Notes: a model not told the origin generated them from the sequence alone. DNA of 64,000 nucleotides from Porphyrobacter sp. SLTP (GCF_009905735.1 NZ_JAAALE010000007.1:114340-178339); one strand, 5' to 3'. Shown: positions 43,434-52,854, counted from the first letter of the stretch. Translations and numbers: made by a program.

Positions 43434-44314
43434 AGCCCGGCGCGCACCAGCCAGTCGTGGAAGATCCGCACCGGGCGGCTTTCCAGCGCGACCGGCTTGC
43501 ACACGAACCAGTAGCTATAGGGGCTCTCGACCGGCTTGCCCGGGAGGTTGATCAGGCGGTTGTCGTTGGCGCGGCGAAGGTGATCATCGTGCATGATTGC
43601 GATGCCGAGGCCCTGTGCGGCCGCCTCCAGCATCAACGCGCCGGAATCGTAATGGTCGATGGCAGCCGGGTCCATCTGTTCGAGCCCATTGGCCTTCTTC
43701 CACGCCATGAAACTCTCGGGGAGTTCGTTGTGGATCAGGAAGGTTTGCTTGGTCATCACGTCCGGCGTGATGTCCGGGCCGATCGCGCGGGCGGTATCCT
43801 TGGAACAGATAGCATGGACGAGATTGTGGTCCAGCCGCACCGCATGCAACCCGCTCGCCGGGCCGCGTGACAGGATGATCGCGGCGTCGAGCGTGTCGCC
43901 CACCCGGTCTTCAAGATGCGGGGCGGTGTCGATGTCGATGTGCAGCAGCGGATGGCGCTTGCGCAGCTCGCCCAGCCGCGGGAACAGCCGCTGGCTGCCG
44001 AACATCGGAAGCACCCCGAGGCGGAGGCGCAGCAGCGCGATATTGTCCGACTGGCTCTCCACCGCGCGGGCGAGCGCTTCCATATGCGGGTTCACCGCCT
44101 CGTAGAAGGCCTGGCCCTCATCGGTCAGCTGCATCGACTGACGCGCGCGAGTGAACAGCTTCTTGCCGACAAATTCTTCGAGATTGCTGATCCGCCGCGA
44201 CAGCGCGGACGGGCTGAGGCCAATCTCCTCCGCCGCCGCCCGGGCAGAACCCAGACGGACCGTGCGCATGAAGGCTTCAAGCGCGCGCAGGGGGGGAAGA
44301 CGTCTAGCAGGCAT
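43430..44314 (-). CDS. LysR-family transcriptional regulator (GcvA-like)
   Basis: A 294-residue LysR-type regulator: N-terminal helix-turn-helix (RLPPLRALEAFMRTVRLGSARAAAEEIGLSPSALSRRISNLEE region, residues about 4-45) and a C-terminal effector domain with the GcvA-like ending (EAAAQGLGIAIMHDDHL). No divergent target gene is adjacent. Its neighbours are plsC (convergent) and corC (same strand, upstream), so the target is unknown. The ribosome site of this gene is locked in a perfect 8-bp hairpin just upstream of the ATG. Confidence 0.9.
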   Translation of the reverse strand: MPARRLPPLRALEAFMRTVRLGSARAAAEEIGLSPSALSRRISNLEEFVGKKLFTRARQSMQLTDEGQAFYEAVNPHMEALARAVESQSDNIALLRLRLGVLPMFGSQRLFPRLGELRKRHPLLHIDIDTAPHLEDRVGDTLDAAIILSRGPASGLHAVRLDHNLVHAICSKDTARAIGPDITPDVMTKQTFLIHNELPESFMAWKKANGLEQMDPAAIDHYDSGALMLEAAAQGLGIAIMHDDHLRRANDNRLINLPGKPVESPYSYWFVCKPVALESRPVRIFHDWLVRAGL

Positions 44315-44317
44315 GGA

Positions 44318-44340
44318 ATCTCTCCTTGGTGAGGAGAGAT
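44318..44340 (-). promoter_or_regulatory. Shine-Dalgarno-sequestering hairpin in LysR gene leader
   Basis: On the minus strand ATCTCTCC (44340-44333), loop TCACCAA and GGAGAGAT (44325-44318) form a perfect 8-bp stem. The 3' arm is the ribosome-binding site, with GGAG ending 7 bases before ATG 44314. Closure of the stem would hide it, as in RNA thermometers or attenuated leaders. Confidence 0.6.
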
Positions 44341-44407
44341 ACGCCCGAGATGCCGAATGGATGCAAAAAATCGAAGAAAAAACGCGTGGAGGACGAAAAA
44401 GTTGCGC

Positions 44408-45337
44408 CTATTGCATGTCACTCGCATCTTCGGGCGGGTGCAGCCGCAACCGGGTCACGTGGGTTTCGTCACCCGCTGTTACTTCAATTCGCCAACCGCT
44501 CGGATGTTCCAGCACGGTGCCCACAGCAGGCACAGCCTCAGCCAACACGAAGGCGAGGCCGCCCAGCGTGTCGACCGATTCTGCCACTTCAGCAAGACGC
44601 GGGTCGATCCGTTCGGCAATATCATCAAGCTCGGCGCGCGCGTCTACGTCCCACATGCCTTCGCCAATGGGGACGATCAGTTCTTCGGGTGTCTCGTCGT
44701 GCTCATCCTCGATCTCGCCGACAATTTCCTCGACCAGATCCTCGATCGTGATGAGCCCGTCGGTGCCCGAAAACTCATCAAGCACGATGGCAAGGTGCAC
44801 GCGCTGGGTGCGCATATCAGCGAGCACGTCCAACGCACCGCGCGCCTGCGGCACATAGAGCGGCTGGCGCATCAGCGTGGTCCAGTCAGCGGGCGGCGGG
44901 GTGCCGTTGGCGAGGAAGGGGAACACATCCTTGATGTGGATCATGCCGACCACGCTATCGAGCGTCTCACGATAGACCGGCATTCGCGAATGGCCATGCT
45001 CGCTGAAGGCGGCGACCATTTCTTCCCAGCTGATTGACGCATCGACCGCAATGATCTTGCCGCGCGGCACGGCCACGTCATCGGCATCATGTTCGGAAAA
45101 GTGGAGGAGGTTGCGCAGCATCTGCCGCTCGACCCGCGACAGGTCACCCCCGCCACTGCCGCCGGTATCGGAACCGGGGCCGCCGTTTTCGTCCTCGTGC
45201 TCGTCGATGGCTTCTTCAAGCTGCTCGCGCAGTGAGCGGGCGCCTTCGAGCTTCAGGAGCTTGCGCAGCACAGGCCACAGCCCGCTGCTACTGTCCGCGT
45301 CTCCGGATTGAGATGCGGGCGAATGGGAATCGGCCAT
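44408..45337 (-). CDS. corC: CorC/HlyC-family protein with CBS pair
   Basis: A 309-residue soluble CorC-like protein: an acidic N-terminal tail (about 60 residues), a CBS pair (about residues 85-205, with VDASISWEEMVAAFSEHGHSRMPVYRETLDSVVGMIHIKDVF), and a C-terminal CorC_HlyC domain (about 220-300). It has no DUF21 membrane region. Family members are linked to Mg/Co efflux and membrane-associated Mg homeostasis. The gene lies 27 bp behind ybeY on the same strand, the conserved ybeY-corC order. Confidence 0.9.
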   Translation of the reverse strand: MADSHSPASQSGDADSSSGLWPVLRKLLKLEGARSLREQLEEAIDEHEDENGGPGSDTGGSGGGDLSRVERQMLRNLLHFSEHDADDVAVPRGKIIAVDASISWEEMVAAFSEHGHSRMPVYRETLDSVVGMIHIKDVFPFLANGTPPPADWTTLMRQPLYVPQARGALDVLADMRTQRVHLAIVLDEFSGTDGLITIEDLVEEIVGEIEDEHDETPEELIVPIGEGMWDVDARAELDDIAERIDPRLAEVAESVDTLGGLAFVLAEAVPAVGTVLEHPSGWRIEVTAGDETHVTRLRLHPPEDASDMQ

Positions 45338-45364
45338 GGCCTTGAATGGGGCTCCTATGCAGTT

Positions 45365-45844
45365 TCAAGCGTCATATGGGTCAGCGATGCCCAGTTTGGC
45401 AAGTATCGCTGTCTCCAAGGCCTCCATCGCCTCGGCCTGAGCGTCGCTGTCGACATGGTCGTGACCGGCAAGATGGAGCAGGCCGTGAACGATGAGATGA
45501 GCGGCGTGGGCTTCCAGCGTCACGCCCTTCTCGGCCGCTTCGCGTGCGCAGGTTTCATAGGCCAGCGCGATATCGCCGAGCATTTCGGGCGGACCGTCCG
45601 ATGCGAGGGCTTCGAGCTCCCCGCGCTCCAGCATCGGGAAGCTGAGGACGTTGGTTGGCTTGTCCCGCTCGCGCCATTCGCGGTTCAGGGTGTGAACTTC
45701 GGCATCGGAGGTGAACAGCAGGCTGGCGATCAGGCGCGGGTTGGCGAGCAGCGGTTCGCCCTCCCCCGCCGCCTGCGCGGCGCGCTCTGCCAGCGCGTCC
45801 CAATTGCCCGCAGGCCAGTCTTCGATATCGATGTCGAGTTGCAT
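45365..45844 (-). CDS. ybeY: Endoribonuclease YbeY
   Basis: A 159-residue metal-dependent endoribonuclease for 16S rRNA 3'-end maturation and late ribosome quality control. The zinc motif HGLLHLAGHDH (H-x3-H-x5-H, about residues 123-133) is intact, with the upstream LNREWRERDKPTNVLSFP typical of the family. In many bacteria phoH precedes ybeY directly; here a four-gene efflux operon lies between them. Confidence 0.96.
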   Translation of the reverse strand: MQLDIDIEDWPAGNWDALAERAAQAAGEGEPLLANPRLIASLLFTSDAEVHTLNREWRERDKPTNVLSFPMLERGELEALASDGPPEMLGDIALAYETCAREAAEKGVTLEAHAAHLIVHGLLHLAGHDHVDSDAQAEAMEALETAILAKLGIADPYDA

Positions 45845-45907
45845 GTTGGCGCGGCCCTTAGCGCGGAAAGCGCCGCCGCGAAATGCCGGGCTGCGTGCCG
45901 CGTCCGC

Positions 45908-47104
45908 CTATTCGTGCCGCAACGCGTCGATTGGATCGAGTTTGGAGGCGCGGCTGGCGGGGTAGTACCCGAAGACGATCCCCATGCCCGCCGCGAACAG
46001 GAAGCTCACCAGATTTATCATCGGATCAAACACGAAGGGCACATCGATAGCCGCGGCGAGCCCGATCGAGGCGCCGAAGCCCAGGGCAATCCCCACCAAT
46101 CCGCCCAGCGCGCAGAGCACCACCGCCTCGGTCAGGAACTGCAAACGCACCTCCCGTGCCAGCGCACCGATGGCGAGGCGGATGCCGATTTCGCGGGTCC
46201 GCTCGGTCACGGACACCAGCATGATGTTCATGATCCCGATGCCGCCCACCAAAAGGCTGATCGAGGCGATCACCGCCACCATCGCCGTCAGCGCGCCCGT
46301 CGCCGCGCCAAGCGCCTGATTGACCTGCGCGGTGTCGATGACGTTGAAGTCATTGGGCTGCTCGCCCTGCAACAGCCTGCGTTCCCGCAGCAGATCGACC
46401 AGCGAGTCCTGAATGACAGACGGCGCATAGGACGGGTCATACTTCAGCACGAAATAATCGAGGTTGTCGTTGCCGCGGAACCGCCGCTGGACGTTCTTGA
46501 GCGGCAGATAGACCGCATCGTCATCATCCGCGCCGTTGCCGCCCTGCCCGCGCTCCTCCATCACGCCGATGACCTGGCACGAGACACCGCCGAGCCGCAT
46601 CCGCGCGCCGATCGGGCTGGTGCCGGGCACGAAGATCGCTTCGCGCACCTTGAGACCGAGCAGGCAGACGTTCTTGCCTGCCTCTTCCTCGTCCTTGCTG
46701 AAGGGGCGACCTTCCTCGACCGTGATCGATTGGGCCTCGAGGAAGTCGTTATTCGAACCGACGACCCGCGTGTCCCAATCTTGCCCGTTATAGAAGGCTG
46801 TCGCGTTGGCGGCGACGGTGCCGGCTGCGATTGTCACCCCGGCGATCTGCTGCTCGACCGCCTTCACATCGGCTTCGTCGAACGGGCGGATCGTGCCGCG
46901 GTCGGTACGGACCGGGAAAACGATGAAGTTGCTCGCACCGAGCGAGGAAATCTCTTCCTGCACCGACGCTGTGACGCCGTTGCCGAGCGTGACCATCGTC
47001 ACCACTGCCGCAACCCCGATGATGATCCCGAGCGTTGTCAGGATCGAACGCAGGATGTGCCGCCGGATTTCGCGCAGCGCCAAAAGGAGGGTCGACCCGA
47101 GCAT
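45908..47104 (-). CDS. MacB-type ABC transporter permease
   Basis: A 398-residue permease of the MacB/LolCE (type VII, mechanotransmission) class. The N-terminal helix (LALREIRRHILRSILTTLGIIIGVAAVVTMVTLG) is followed by a large periplasmic MacB_PCD domain (about residues 45-235) and a C-terminal FtsX domain with three helices (MVAVIASISLLVGGIGIMNIMLV and onward). Unlike E. coli MacB, the ATPase is a separate gene, which precedes it with its stop overlapping this ATG. It is the last gene of the ATG-overlapping OMF-MFP-ATPase-permease operon. Confidence 0.93.
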   Translation of the reverse strand: MLGSTLLLALREIRRHILRSILTTLGIIIGVAAVVTMVTLGNGVTASVQEEISSLGASNFIVFPVRTDRGTIRPFDEADVKAVEQQIAGVTIAAGTVAANATAFYNGQDWDTRVVGSNNDFLEAQSITVEEGRPFSKDEEEAGKNVCLLGLKVREAIFVPGTSPIGARMRLGGVSCQVIGVMEERGQGGNGADDDDAVYLPLKNVQRRFRGNDNLDYFVLKYDPSYAPSVIQDSLVDLLRERRLLQGEQPNDFNVIDTAQVNQALGAATGALTAMVAVIASISLLVGGIGIMNIMLVSVTERTREIGIRLAIGALAREVRLQFLTEAVVLCALGGLVGIALGFGASIGLAAAIDVPFVFDPMINLVSFLFAAGMGIVFGYYPASRASKLDPIDALRHE

Positions 47105-47820
47105 CAGACAGCGCTGCCTTCCACGGCATGCGCACTCCGGTCAATCCGTTCGACCAGCCCGTCACGGAAGCGCACGATGGTCTTGGCGTAGGCGGCCATT
47201 TCCTCCTCATGCGTGACCATCAGCACAGTGATGCCCTCGCCATTCAGGCGTTGCAGCAGTTGCATGATTTCGACCGAGCGTTCGCTATCGAGGTTGCCGG
47301 TCGGTTCATCTGCCAGCAGCACATCGGGCTGCGTCACCAGCGCCCGCGCAATCGCGACGCGCTGTTGCTGGCCGCCGGACAGTTCGGCTGGAGTGTGCGA
47401 GGCCCACGGCACCAGCCCGACCTGGTCGAGCGCCCGCATGGCCGATTCGCGCCGCTGGGTCTTGTTCTCACCGCGATAGAGCAGCGGCAGCTCGACATTC
47501 TCAAGCGCGGTGGTGCGCGCGAGCAGGTTGAAGCCCTGAAACACGAAGCCGAGATAGCGGCGGCGCAGCAGACTGCGCTGATCGCGGTCCAGCTTTTGCA
47601 CCTCGACCCCGCGAAACCGGAAGACGCCGCCCGTCGGCACATCAAGGCAGCCGAGGATGTTCATCGTCGTCGACTTGCCCGAACCAGACGGGCCCATGAT
47701 GGCAACGAACTCGCCGCGTTCGATGGTGAGGTCGACCCCCTTCAGCGCCTGAAACGCTGCCGCCCCGCTGCCGAAGGTCTTGGTGATGCCTTCCAGCTGG
47801 ATCAGGGGTTCGGCTGTCAC
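47104..47820 (-). CDS. ABC transporter ATPase (MacB/LolD type)
   Basis: A 238-residue ATP-binding subunit: Walker [10 protein letters not shown] (about residues 40-48), Q-loop region, signature [15 protein letters not shown] (about 145-159) and Walker [13 protein letters not shown]. It begins with GTG overlapping the stop of the adaptor gene (GTGA, 47817-47820) and ends overlapping the permease start, so all three are coupled. It powers the MacAB-like tripartite pump. Confidence 0.95.
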   Translation of the reverse strand: MTAEPLIQLEGITKTFGSGAAAFQALKGVDLTIERGEFVAIMGPSGSGKSTTMNILGCLDVPTGGVFRFRGVEVQKLDRDQRSLLRRRYLGFVFQGFNLLARTTALENVELPLLYRGENKTQRRESAMRALDQVGLVPWASHTPAELSGGQQQRVAIARALVTQPDVLLADEPTGNLDSERSVEIMQLLQRLNGEGITVLMVTHEEEMAAYAKTIVRFRDGLVERIDRSAHAVEGSAV

Positions 47821-49133
47821 TGGGCCGCTGCCTTGATCCCGGTGACGACCTTCATCCCCGGCTTCAGCCCCTTGGAGGTGACCACGGTCCGCCGCCCGTC
47901 ACTGCGGCCAGTCACGACTTCGATGGCTTTGAGTGTGCCATCGGCTAGCAGCACCTGCACCAGCTGGCGGCTGCCTTCGCCAATGCTGGCCTGCTGCTTG
48001 CCATCCTCAAGCCCGATCTGCGGATTGAACACGCCGCCGCCCGCTTCCTCCTCGGTCTCGGGACGGAAGCGGAGCGCCGCATTGGGCACCAGCATCGCGC
48101 GGCCGGTGTTCTGGGTCGCGATGGTCGCGGTCGCAGTCATGCCGGGCCGCAGCAGGCCATCGGGGTTCTGCACGGTAAGCCGCGCTTCATAGCTCACCAC
48201 CGACCCGCCTGTTGCCGCAGCGCCAGTGCCGCCGCTTGCCGCGGCCTGAGTCGTGCCGGTCGAGGCCAGATCGATCCGCTCGACCGTCGCCGGAAACTGC
48301 CGACCGGGATAGGCATCGACCGTAAAGGTCGACTTCTGGCCCGGCTTGACCTGCCCCACATCGGCCTCGTCAATCGACACGCGCAGCTGCATGGCGGACA
48401 GATCTTCGGCGATCACGAACAGGGTCACGGTGTTGAAGCTGGCAACCACGGTCTGCCCCGGTTCGACCCGGCGGGCGAGCACGACACCGGTGACAGGCGC
48501 CCGGATCACCGCGCGGGTGCGGGTGGTGAGGTTACCGTTGAGCGACGCCTGAGCCGCTTCGATATTGGCGCGCGCGGAAGCGACCGCGGCGCGATCACGT
48601 TCAACGGCAGCCTCGGCCCGCTCGACCTCGATCTGCGACGGCACGCGCCCGCCTGACAGGCGGCGCACTTCCTCAAGCCGATCGAGCTGGACCTGATCGA
48701 TCTCGATGGTCGCCTGCGCCTGCGCCAGAGCCGCACGTGCGGCATTGAGATTGGCGCGCGACTGGGCGATCTGCTGGTCGATGATCTCGGTGTTGATGAC
48801 AGCGATCACCTGCCCCTTGGTCACGCGGTCGTTGACATCGACAAGCACGCTATCGAGCGGGCCGGTGACTTCCGCGCCGACTTCGACCTGGTTGGTCGGG
48901 CGCAGGTTGCCGGTCGCGGTAACCGACAGCGACAGCGACTCCTGCACCACCGGAGCGGTGATGTAATCCGGCTTGGGCGCCTCCCCGGTGCATTGCGCGA
49001 TGCCGAGGATCAGCAGCACCACGATCAGACCGGGCAGCCAATATTTCATCCACCGCCGCCAGCGCGGGCGCGGCTTGGTGCCGAGGAATTCATCGACGCT
49101 CGGCTGCTCTTCCGGCTTGCTCAAATCGATCAC
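47817..49133 (-). CDS. Periplasmic adaptor (membrane fusion) protein, MacA-like
   Basis: A 438-residue HlyD/MacA-type adaptor. One N-terminal helix (YWLPGLIVVLLILGIAQC, about residues 31-48) anchors it to the inner membrane. Lipoyl halves (TGNLRPTNQVEVGAEVTGPL, and RAPVTGVVLARRVEPGQTV) flank a coiled-coil hairpin (about residues 105-200, rich in Ala, Glu and Arg with QAQATIEIDQVQLDRLEEV). Beta-barrel and membrane-proximal domains follow. It starts with a GTG overlapping the stop of the outer-membrane factor gene. Confidence 0.93.
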   Translation of the reverse strand: MIDLSKPEEQPSVDEFLGTKPRPRWRRWMKYWLPGLIVVLLILGIAQCTGEAPKPDYITAPVVQESLSLSVTATGNLRPTNQVEVGAEVTGPLDSVLVDVNDRVTKGQVIAVINTEIIDQQIAQSRANLNAARAALAQAQATIEIDQVQLDRLEEVRRLSGGRVPSQIEVERAEAAVERDRAAVASARANIEAAQASLNGNLTTRTRAVIRAPVTGVVLARRVEPGQTVVASFNTVTLFVIAEDLSAMQLRVSIDEADVGQVKPGQKSTFTVDAYPGRQFPATVERIDLASTGTTQAAASGGTGAAATGGSVVSYEARLTVQNPDGLLRPGMTATATIATQNTGRAMLVPNAALRFRPETEEEAGGGVFNPQIGLEDGKQQASIGEGSRQLVQVLLADGTLKAIEVVTGRSDGRRTVVTSKGLKPGMKVVTGIKAAAQ

Positions 49134-50587
49134 TTGGTGGGCCCCTTCGCCGCGATGTCGTCAAGGCCAGCGCCCTCAGGCACCGACCATCCCCCGCCCA
49201 GCGCGCGCGCCAGACTGATAAAGGCGAGCGCGCGCGATGCCTGAGCGTTGACTTCGGCCGTGCGCGTGCTCAGCAGCTGGCTTTCGGTCACCAGCAGCGT
49301 CTGAAAATCGATCAGTCCGGCCTGATATTGGCTGCGGGCGAGGATCGCGGCGTTCTGCGCGCCGTCACTGGCCTCGATCAGAGCCGTGACCCGCGTGCCG
49401 CTGGTCTCAAGATCGACGCCTGCGCTTTCGACCTCTTCGAGCGCCACGAGAATACTCTGCCGCCATGCCGCCAGCGAGCCATCGGCAATCGCCTCTGCGC
49501 TCTCGATTTGTCCGCGCACCCGGCCGCCATCGAAGATCAGCTGCGTGAGGCCCGCAAAGATATTGCCGGTGACGAGGTCGAACAGGCTGCCCACATCGGT
49601 CGCGCTGGTGCCGATCGTGCCACTCAGCCGCACCAGCGGATAGAGCTGCGCGCGGGCGACCCCGATGCGGTCAAGATCAGCGGCCAGCCGGGCCTCGGCA
49701 CCGCTCACATCGGGACGGCGGCGCAGCATGTCGGCCGGAGCGGACAAGGCAACATCGGTCGGCGGCGCGGGAACGGCGCGCGGCGCTTCGGTCAGGGCAC
49801 GATAGACCCGGCCGGGGGGCTCACCGATCAGGGTCGAGATCGCATTCGCCACCGCCACCAGATCGCTCTCCAGCAGCGGAATGCTGGCCGCGGTCTGAGC
49901 GCGCTGGGTGCGGGCCTGTTCGACGTCGAGGCCGTCGACAAGCCCAGCCTGATTGCGCCAACGCGCGATCTGGAGGTTGTCTTCCTGATTGGCGAGCGTC
50001 TCACGCGCAATCGCCAGCTGCGCAGCGAGCGAGCGCGCCGTCACGACCTGGCTTGCCACCTGTGCGACGATCACCCGTTCCAGATCACCGACCGAATAGC
50101 CAGCCGATTGCAGATCGGCCCGCGCAGCATCGACCGAGGCATCGAGCCGCCCGAACACATCGGCCTCCCAAACGATATCGCTGCCGAGCGAGAACTGCAC
50201 ATCATCGCTCGCCAGATCGCCGACATCCCGGCTGGCACCGCCACTTCCGGTGATTTGTGGCAAGCGGGCCGCGCGGGCCTGCCGCAAGCCCGCTCTTGCT
50301 GATCGCAGCCGGGTCACGGCTTGCGCCAGATCGAGGTTGCTGGTTTGCGCCTGCGCGACGAATTCCTCGACCAGCGGGTCGTTCAGCAGCACCCAGTAGC
50401 GATCGAGCGGAATATCGGCCCCGGCAGGCTCGGCCAGAACCCATTGGTCCGGGATTGGCTGAGCGCTCGCCATTGCCGGCGGCGCGGCGCGCGGAATGGC
50501 ACAGCCGGAGAGAACCATCACCGCGAGCGACAGCGGCACAATTCCGCGCGACACCGCACCTCGGCCCCAAGGGCGATCAGCGGTCAT
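49130..50587 (-). CDS. NodT-family RND/ABC efflux outer-membrane lipoprotein
   Basis: A 485-residue TolC-like outer-membrane factor. ATG 50587 gives a lipoprotein signal peptide (LSLAVMVLSGC lipobox), as in NodT/OprM proteins. Two repeats of the OEP domain follow (ADIPLDRYWVLLNDPLVEEFVAQAQTSNLDLAQAVTRL at the start of the first; RRRPDVSGAEARLAADLDRIGVARAQLYPLVRL in the second). As first gene of the four-gene operon it completes a tripartite pump with the MacA-like adaptor and split MacB. The substrate is unknown: macrolide, siderophore, peptide or lipid are all possible for this class. Confidence 0.92.
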   Translation of the reverse strand: MTADRPWGRGAVSRGIVPLSLAVMVLSGCAIPRAAPPAMASAQPIPDQWVLAEPAGADIPLDRYWVLLNDPLVEEFVAQAQTSNLDLAQAVTRLRSARAGLRQARAARLPQITGSGGASRDVGDLASDDVQFSLGSDIVWEADVFGRLDASVDAARADLQSAGYSVGDLERVIVAQVASQVVTARSLAAQLAIARETLANQEDNLQIARWRNQAGLVDGLDVEQARTQRAQTAASIPLLESDLVAVANAISTLIGEPPGRVYRALTEAPRAVPAPPTDVALSAPADMLRRRPDVSGAEARLAADLDRIGVARAQLYPLVRLSGTIGTSATDVGSLFDLVTGNIFAGLTQLIFDGGRVRGQIESAEAIADGSLAAWRQSILVALEEVESAGVDLETSGTRVTALIEASDGAQNAAILARSQYQAGLIDFQTLLVTESQLLSTRTAEVNAQASRALAFISLARALGGGWSVPEGAGLDDIAAKGPTK

Positions 50588-50707
50588 GCGCAATCCCGCA
50601 ATTGGTAATGAACCACAACGCCCGCCCCTGTGTTGCCGCACAGATCGGAAGAACTATTCCGGCCCCTGGCTCAGGAATAAAACTTCGCCCTTGGCGACTG
50701 AAAAATC

Positions 50708-50736
50708 ATTATATTGCTAACAGCCAGCCTCCGTCC
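50708..50736 (-). promoter_or_regulatory. Promoter candidate of the efflux operon
   Basis: A perfect TATAAT (minus strand, 50708-50713) lies about 120 bp upstream of the outer-membrane factor start. The -35 is weak (GGACGG, 17-base spacer), which would fit activation by an unknown factor. The rest of the 212-bp gap to phoH shows a small CTGTG/CACAG hairpin in the leader and no gene. Confidence 0.5.
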
Positions 50737-50799
50737 CCACAACGCAGTTTCGTCGGACTGACTGCATCGCTCATCGAACAGGCGCGGGCCGCACAGCCG

Positions 50800-51837
50800 C
50801 TAGCCCTCCTCGCCGCCGCCCTCATAGGCCTCGACGATGCGGCCCACGATCGGGTGACGCACCACGTCGGCCGCGGTGAAGCGGATCGTGCCGAAGCCTT
50901 CAACCCCCTCAAGCCGCTCGACCGCGTCGTTCAATCCGCTCATCCGCGGACCGCCGGGAATATCGACCTGACGCGGATCGCCGCACACCACCATCCGGCT
51001 GTTCTGGCCAAAGCGGGTGAGGAACATTTTCATCTGCTCGCGCGTGGTGTTCTGCGCTTCGTCCAAGATGATGAAGCTGTCGGCGAGCGTGCGCCCGCGC
51101 ATGAAGGCAATGGGCGCAATCTCAATCTCGCCATTGGCCAGCCGCCTTTCGACCTGTTCCGGGGGCATGCAGTCGTTCAGCGCGTCGTACAAAGGCCGCA
51201 AATAGGGATCGACCTTCTCCTTCATGTCGCCGGGGAGGAAGCCGAGCTTCTCCCCCGCTTCCACCGCCGGGCGGGACAGGATCAGGCGCTGCACGCTCCC
51301 GGTGATGAGCTGGCTCACCGCCTGCGCGACCGCGATATAGGTCTTGCCGGTGCCCGCCGGGCCCAGCGCGAAGATGATGTCATCCTTTGCCAGCGACCGC
51401 ATATATTCGATCTGCGTCGCCGAGCGCGGCACGATCGTTTTCTTCCGCGTGCGGATCATGATCGGCGGCGCGTCCATATCGCCCGAGATGATCCCTTCCA
51501 GCGTTGGTTCAGCCGACATCGCGATCATCGACTCAACGGCGCCAGCATCCAGCGCCTCTCCGCGCGCCAGCCGGTCATACATGGTCTTCAATGTCTCACG
51601 CGCCCGGGCGACGTCATCCTCGGGACCTTCGATCACCACCTGATGCCCGCGGGCGTGGATATAGACCCCGAGCCGGTTTTCCACCTGCACCAGATTGGCG
51701 TCGAACTGGCCGAACAACGGCCCCAGCAGAGCCTGATTCTCGAAGGTCAAATCAACCCGCGCGCGCCGCGGTTCCGGAATGCCGCGCGGATCAGGCGAGA
51801 GCGCCGGGTGTCCGGCACGGGAGGGTCGTCGGCCCAT
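50800..51837 (-). CDS. phoH: PhoH-family ATPase
   Basis: A 345-residue PhoH-like protein: N-terminal KH-like region (about residues 15-110, with TFENQALLGPLFGQFDANLVQVENRL) and a P-loop ATPase domain with Walker A GPAGTGKT (about residue 160) and Walker B FIILDEAQN, followed by the GDPRQVDIPGG sensor. The ATG at 51837 is preferred because AAAGGAA lies 4 bases upstream; an open frame continues to 52008 with low-complexity sequence. PhoH is usually next to ybeY and linked to RNA metabolism. Confidence 0.94.
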   Translation of the reverse strand: MGRRPSRAGHPALSPDPRGIPEPRRARVDLTFENQALLGPLFGQFDANLVQVENRLGVYIHARGHQVVIEGPEDDVARARETLKTMYDRLARGEALDAGAVESMIAMSAEPTLEGIISGDMDAPPIMIRTRKKTIVPRSATQIEYMRSLAKDDIIFALGPAGTGKTYIAVAQAVSQLITGSVQRLILSRPAVEAGEKLGFLPGDMKEKVDPYLRPLYDALNDCMPPEQVERRLANGEIEIAPIAFMRGRTLADSFIILDEAQNTTREQMKMFLTRFGQNSRMVVCGDPRQVDIPGGPRMSGLNDAVERLEGVEGFGTIRFTAADVVRHPIVGRIVEAYEGGGEEG

Positions 51838-52062
51838 AGGTTCCTTTGGCTGCGGCCGTGGGACAATCCCTCGTCCGTGAGTCGTGAGGGTAAGCGGCCC
51901 CCCGCGCAAAGCAAGCAGGCTGCGGCGAGATGGCGGTGGATAGTCATCGAAACGCCGCCAAACGAGGTCCTCCGCGAGCGGAACCAGCCCTCGCCGGAAG
52001 AATCGCATTCACCCGGGATTAAGCTTTAAGATGTTGATATTTCGCCGAAGGAGCCGCTATCA

Positions 52063-52854
52063 ATGAAGCATAGCCTCACAGTCCTCGCCGCATTCGCTAC
52101 CGCGATCAGCGCCCCTGCCGCTGCTGAAGACGCACCCCCGGCGGATGAGGCAGTGATCGACTGGGGGCTCACGCTGGCCGGGAACGTGCTGCCCGAAGGC
52201 AAGCTTCACAGGCTGCGACACCCGATGTGCCTGCTGGTCGCTGCCGAAGACAAGGCGCTTGCCAAAATCGTGGCAGAGCGCGTCGTCGAGAATGCCGAGC
52301 AGGCAGGCGTCGCCGTGAAGCGCGGACGCTGCGATCCCAACACGCTGATCGCTGTCACCGATGACGCGGTCGGGCAGCTGCGCGATATGCGCAATCAGTA
52401 CCTCCAGTTTTACGGCGCGCACTATCTCCAGCAGCTCGACGAGATGTTCGCAACCGAAACTGCCAGCTTTGCTTTCCACGAACCGGTGCAGCTGTGGATG
52501 GGGCCCGAGGTCTTTCAGGGGCAGCGCGAGGTCATCGGTCAGCCGGACGTCTTCGGTGCGGCCGTGGTGATCGAACGGGCAGCGACCGAAGGGCTCGATC
52601 CAGTGCAGCTCGCTGATCATGCGACGCTCCGGCTGCTGGCCCCGACCATCAATGCCAGCAAGTTGCCGCAGGACGCTCCGGTGGGCGCCACGACCATCCT
52701 TGCCCTGTTCAGCGACCGCGACAGCGCGCCACGCGAGATGACGGCATTCGACCGCGCCTATCTACGCTCGCTCTACGCCATGCCGCGCGGCAGCTCGGCG
52801 CGGACCGTGATGGCGCGGGCGTCCAAGATCGCTCTGGCATACGAGGGCAAGTAG
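52063..52854 (+). CDS. Exported protein of unknown function, tandem copy 1
   Basis: A 263-residue protein with a signal peptide (residues about 1-22, MKHSLTVLAAFATAISAPAAA), so periplasmic or secreted. AAGGAG sits 11 bases before the ATG. I do not recognise the family. It is a paralogue of the next gene: both have PMCLLVAA/PLCLMVAA, a second Cys 34 residues later (C56 and C90 here), QLRD(M/I)R, a (P)VQ(L/I)AD(H/Y)A(T/S)LRLLAPT block and a FDRAYL(R/K)(S/A)LYRMP-like block near the C-terminus. The paired cysteines may form a disulfide. It lies divergent from phoH, within the housekeeping cluster, and its product could be an envelope component. Confidence 0.85.
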   Translation: MKHSLTVLAAFATAISAPAAAEDAPPADEAVIDWGLTLAGNVLPEGKLHRLRHPMCLLVAAEDKALAKIVAERVVENAEQAGVAVKRGRCDPNTLIAVTDDAVGQLRDMRNQYLQFYGAHYLQQLDEMFATETASFAFHEPVQLWMGPEVFQGQREVIGQPDVFGAAVVIERAATEGLDPVQLADHATLRLLAPTINASKLPQDAPVGATTILALFSDRDSAPREMTAFDRAYLRSLYAMPRGSSARTVMARASKIALAYEGK

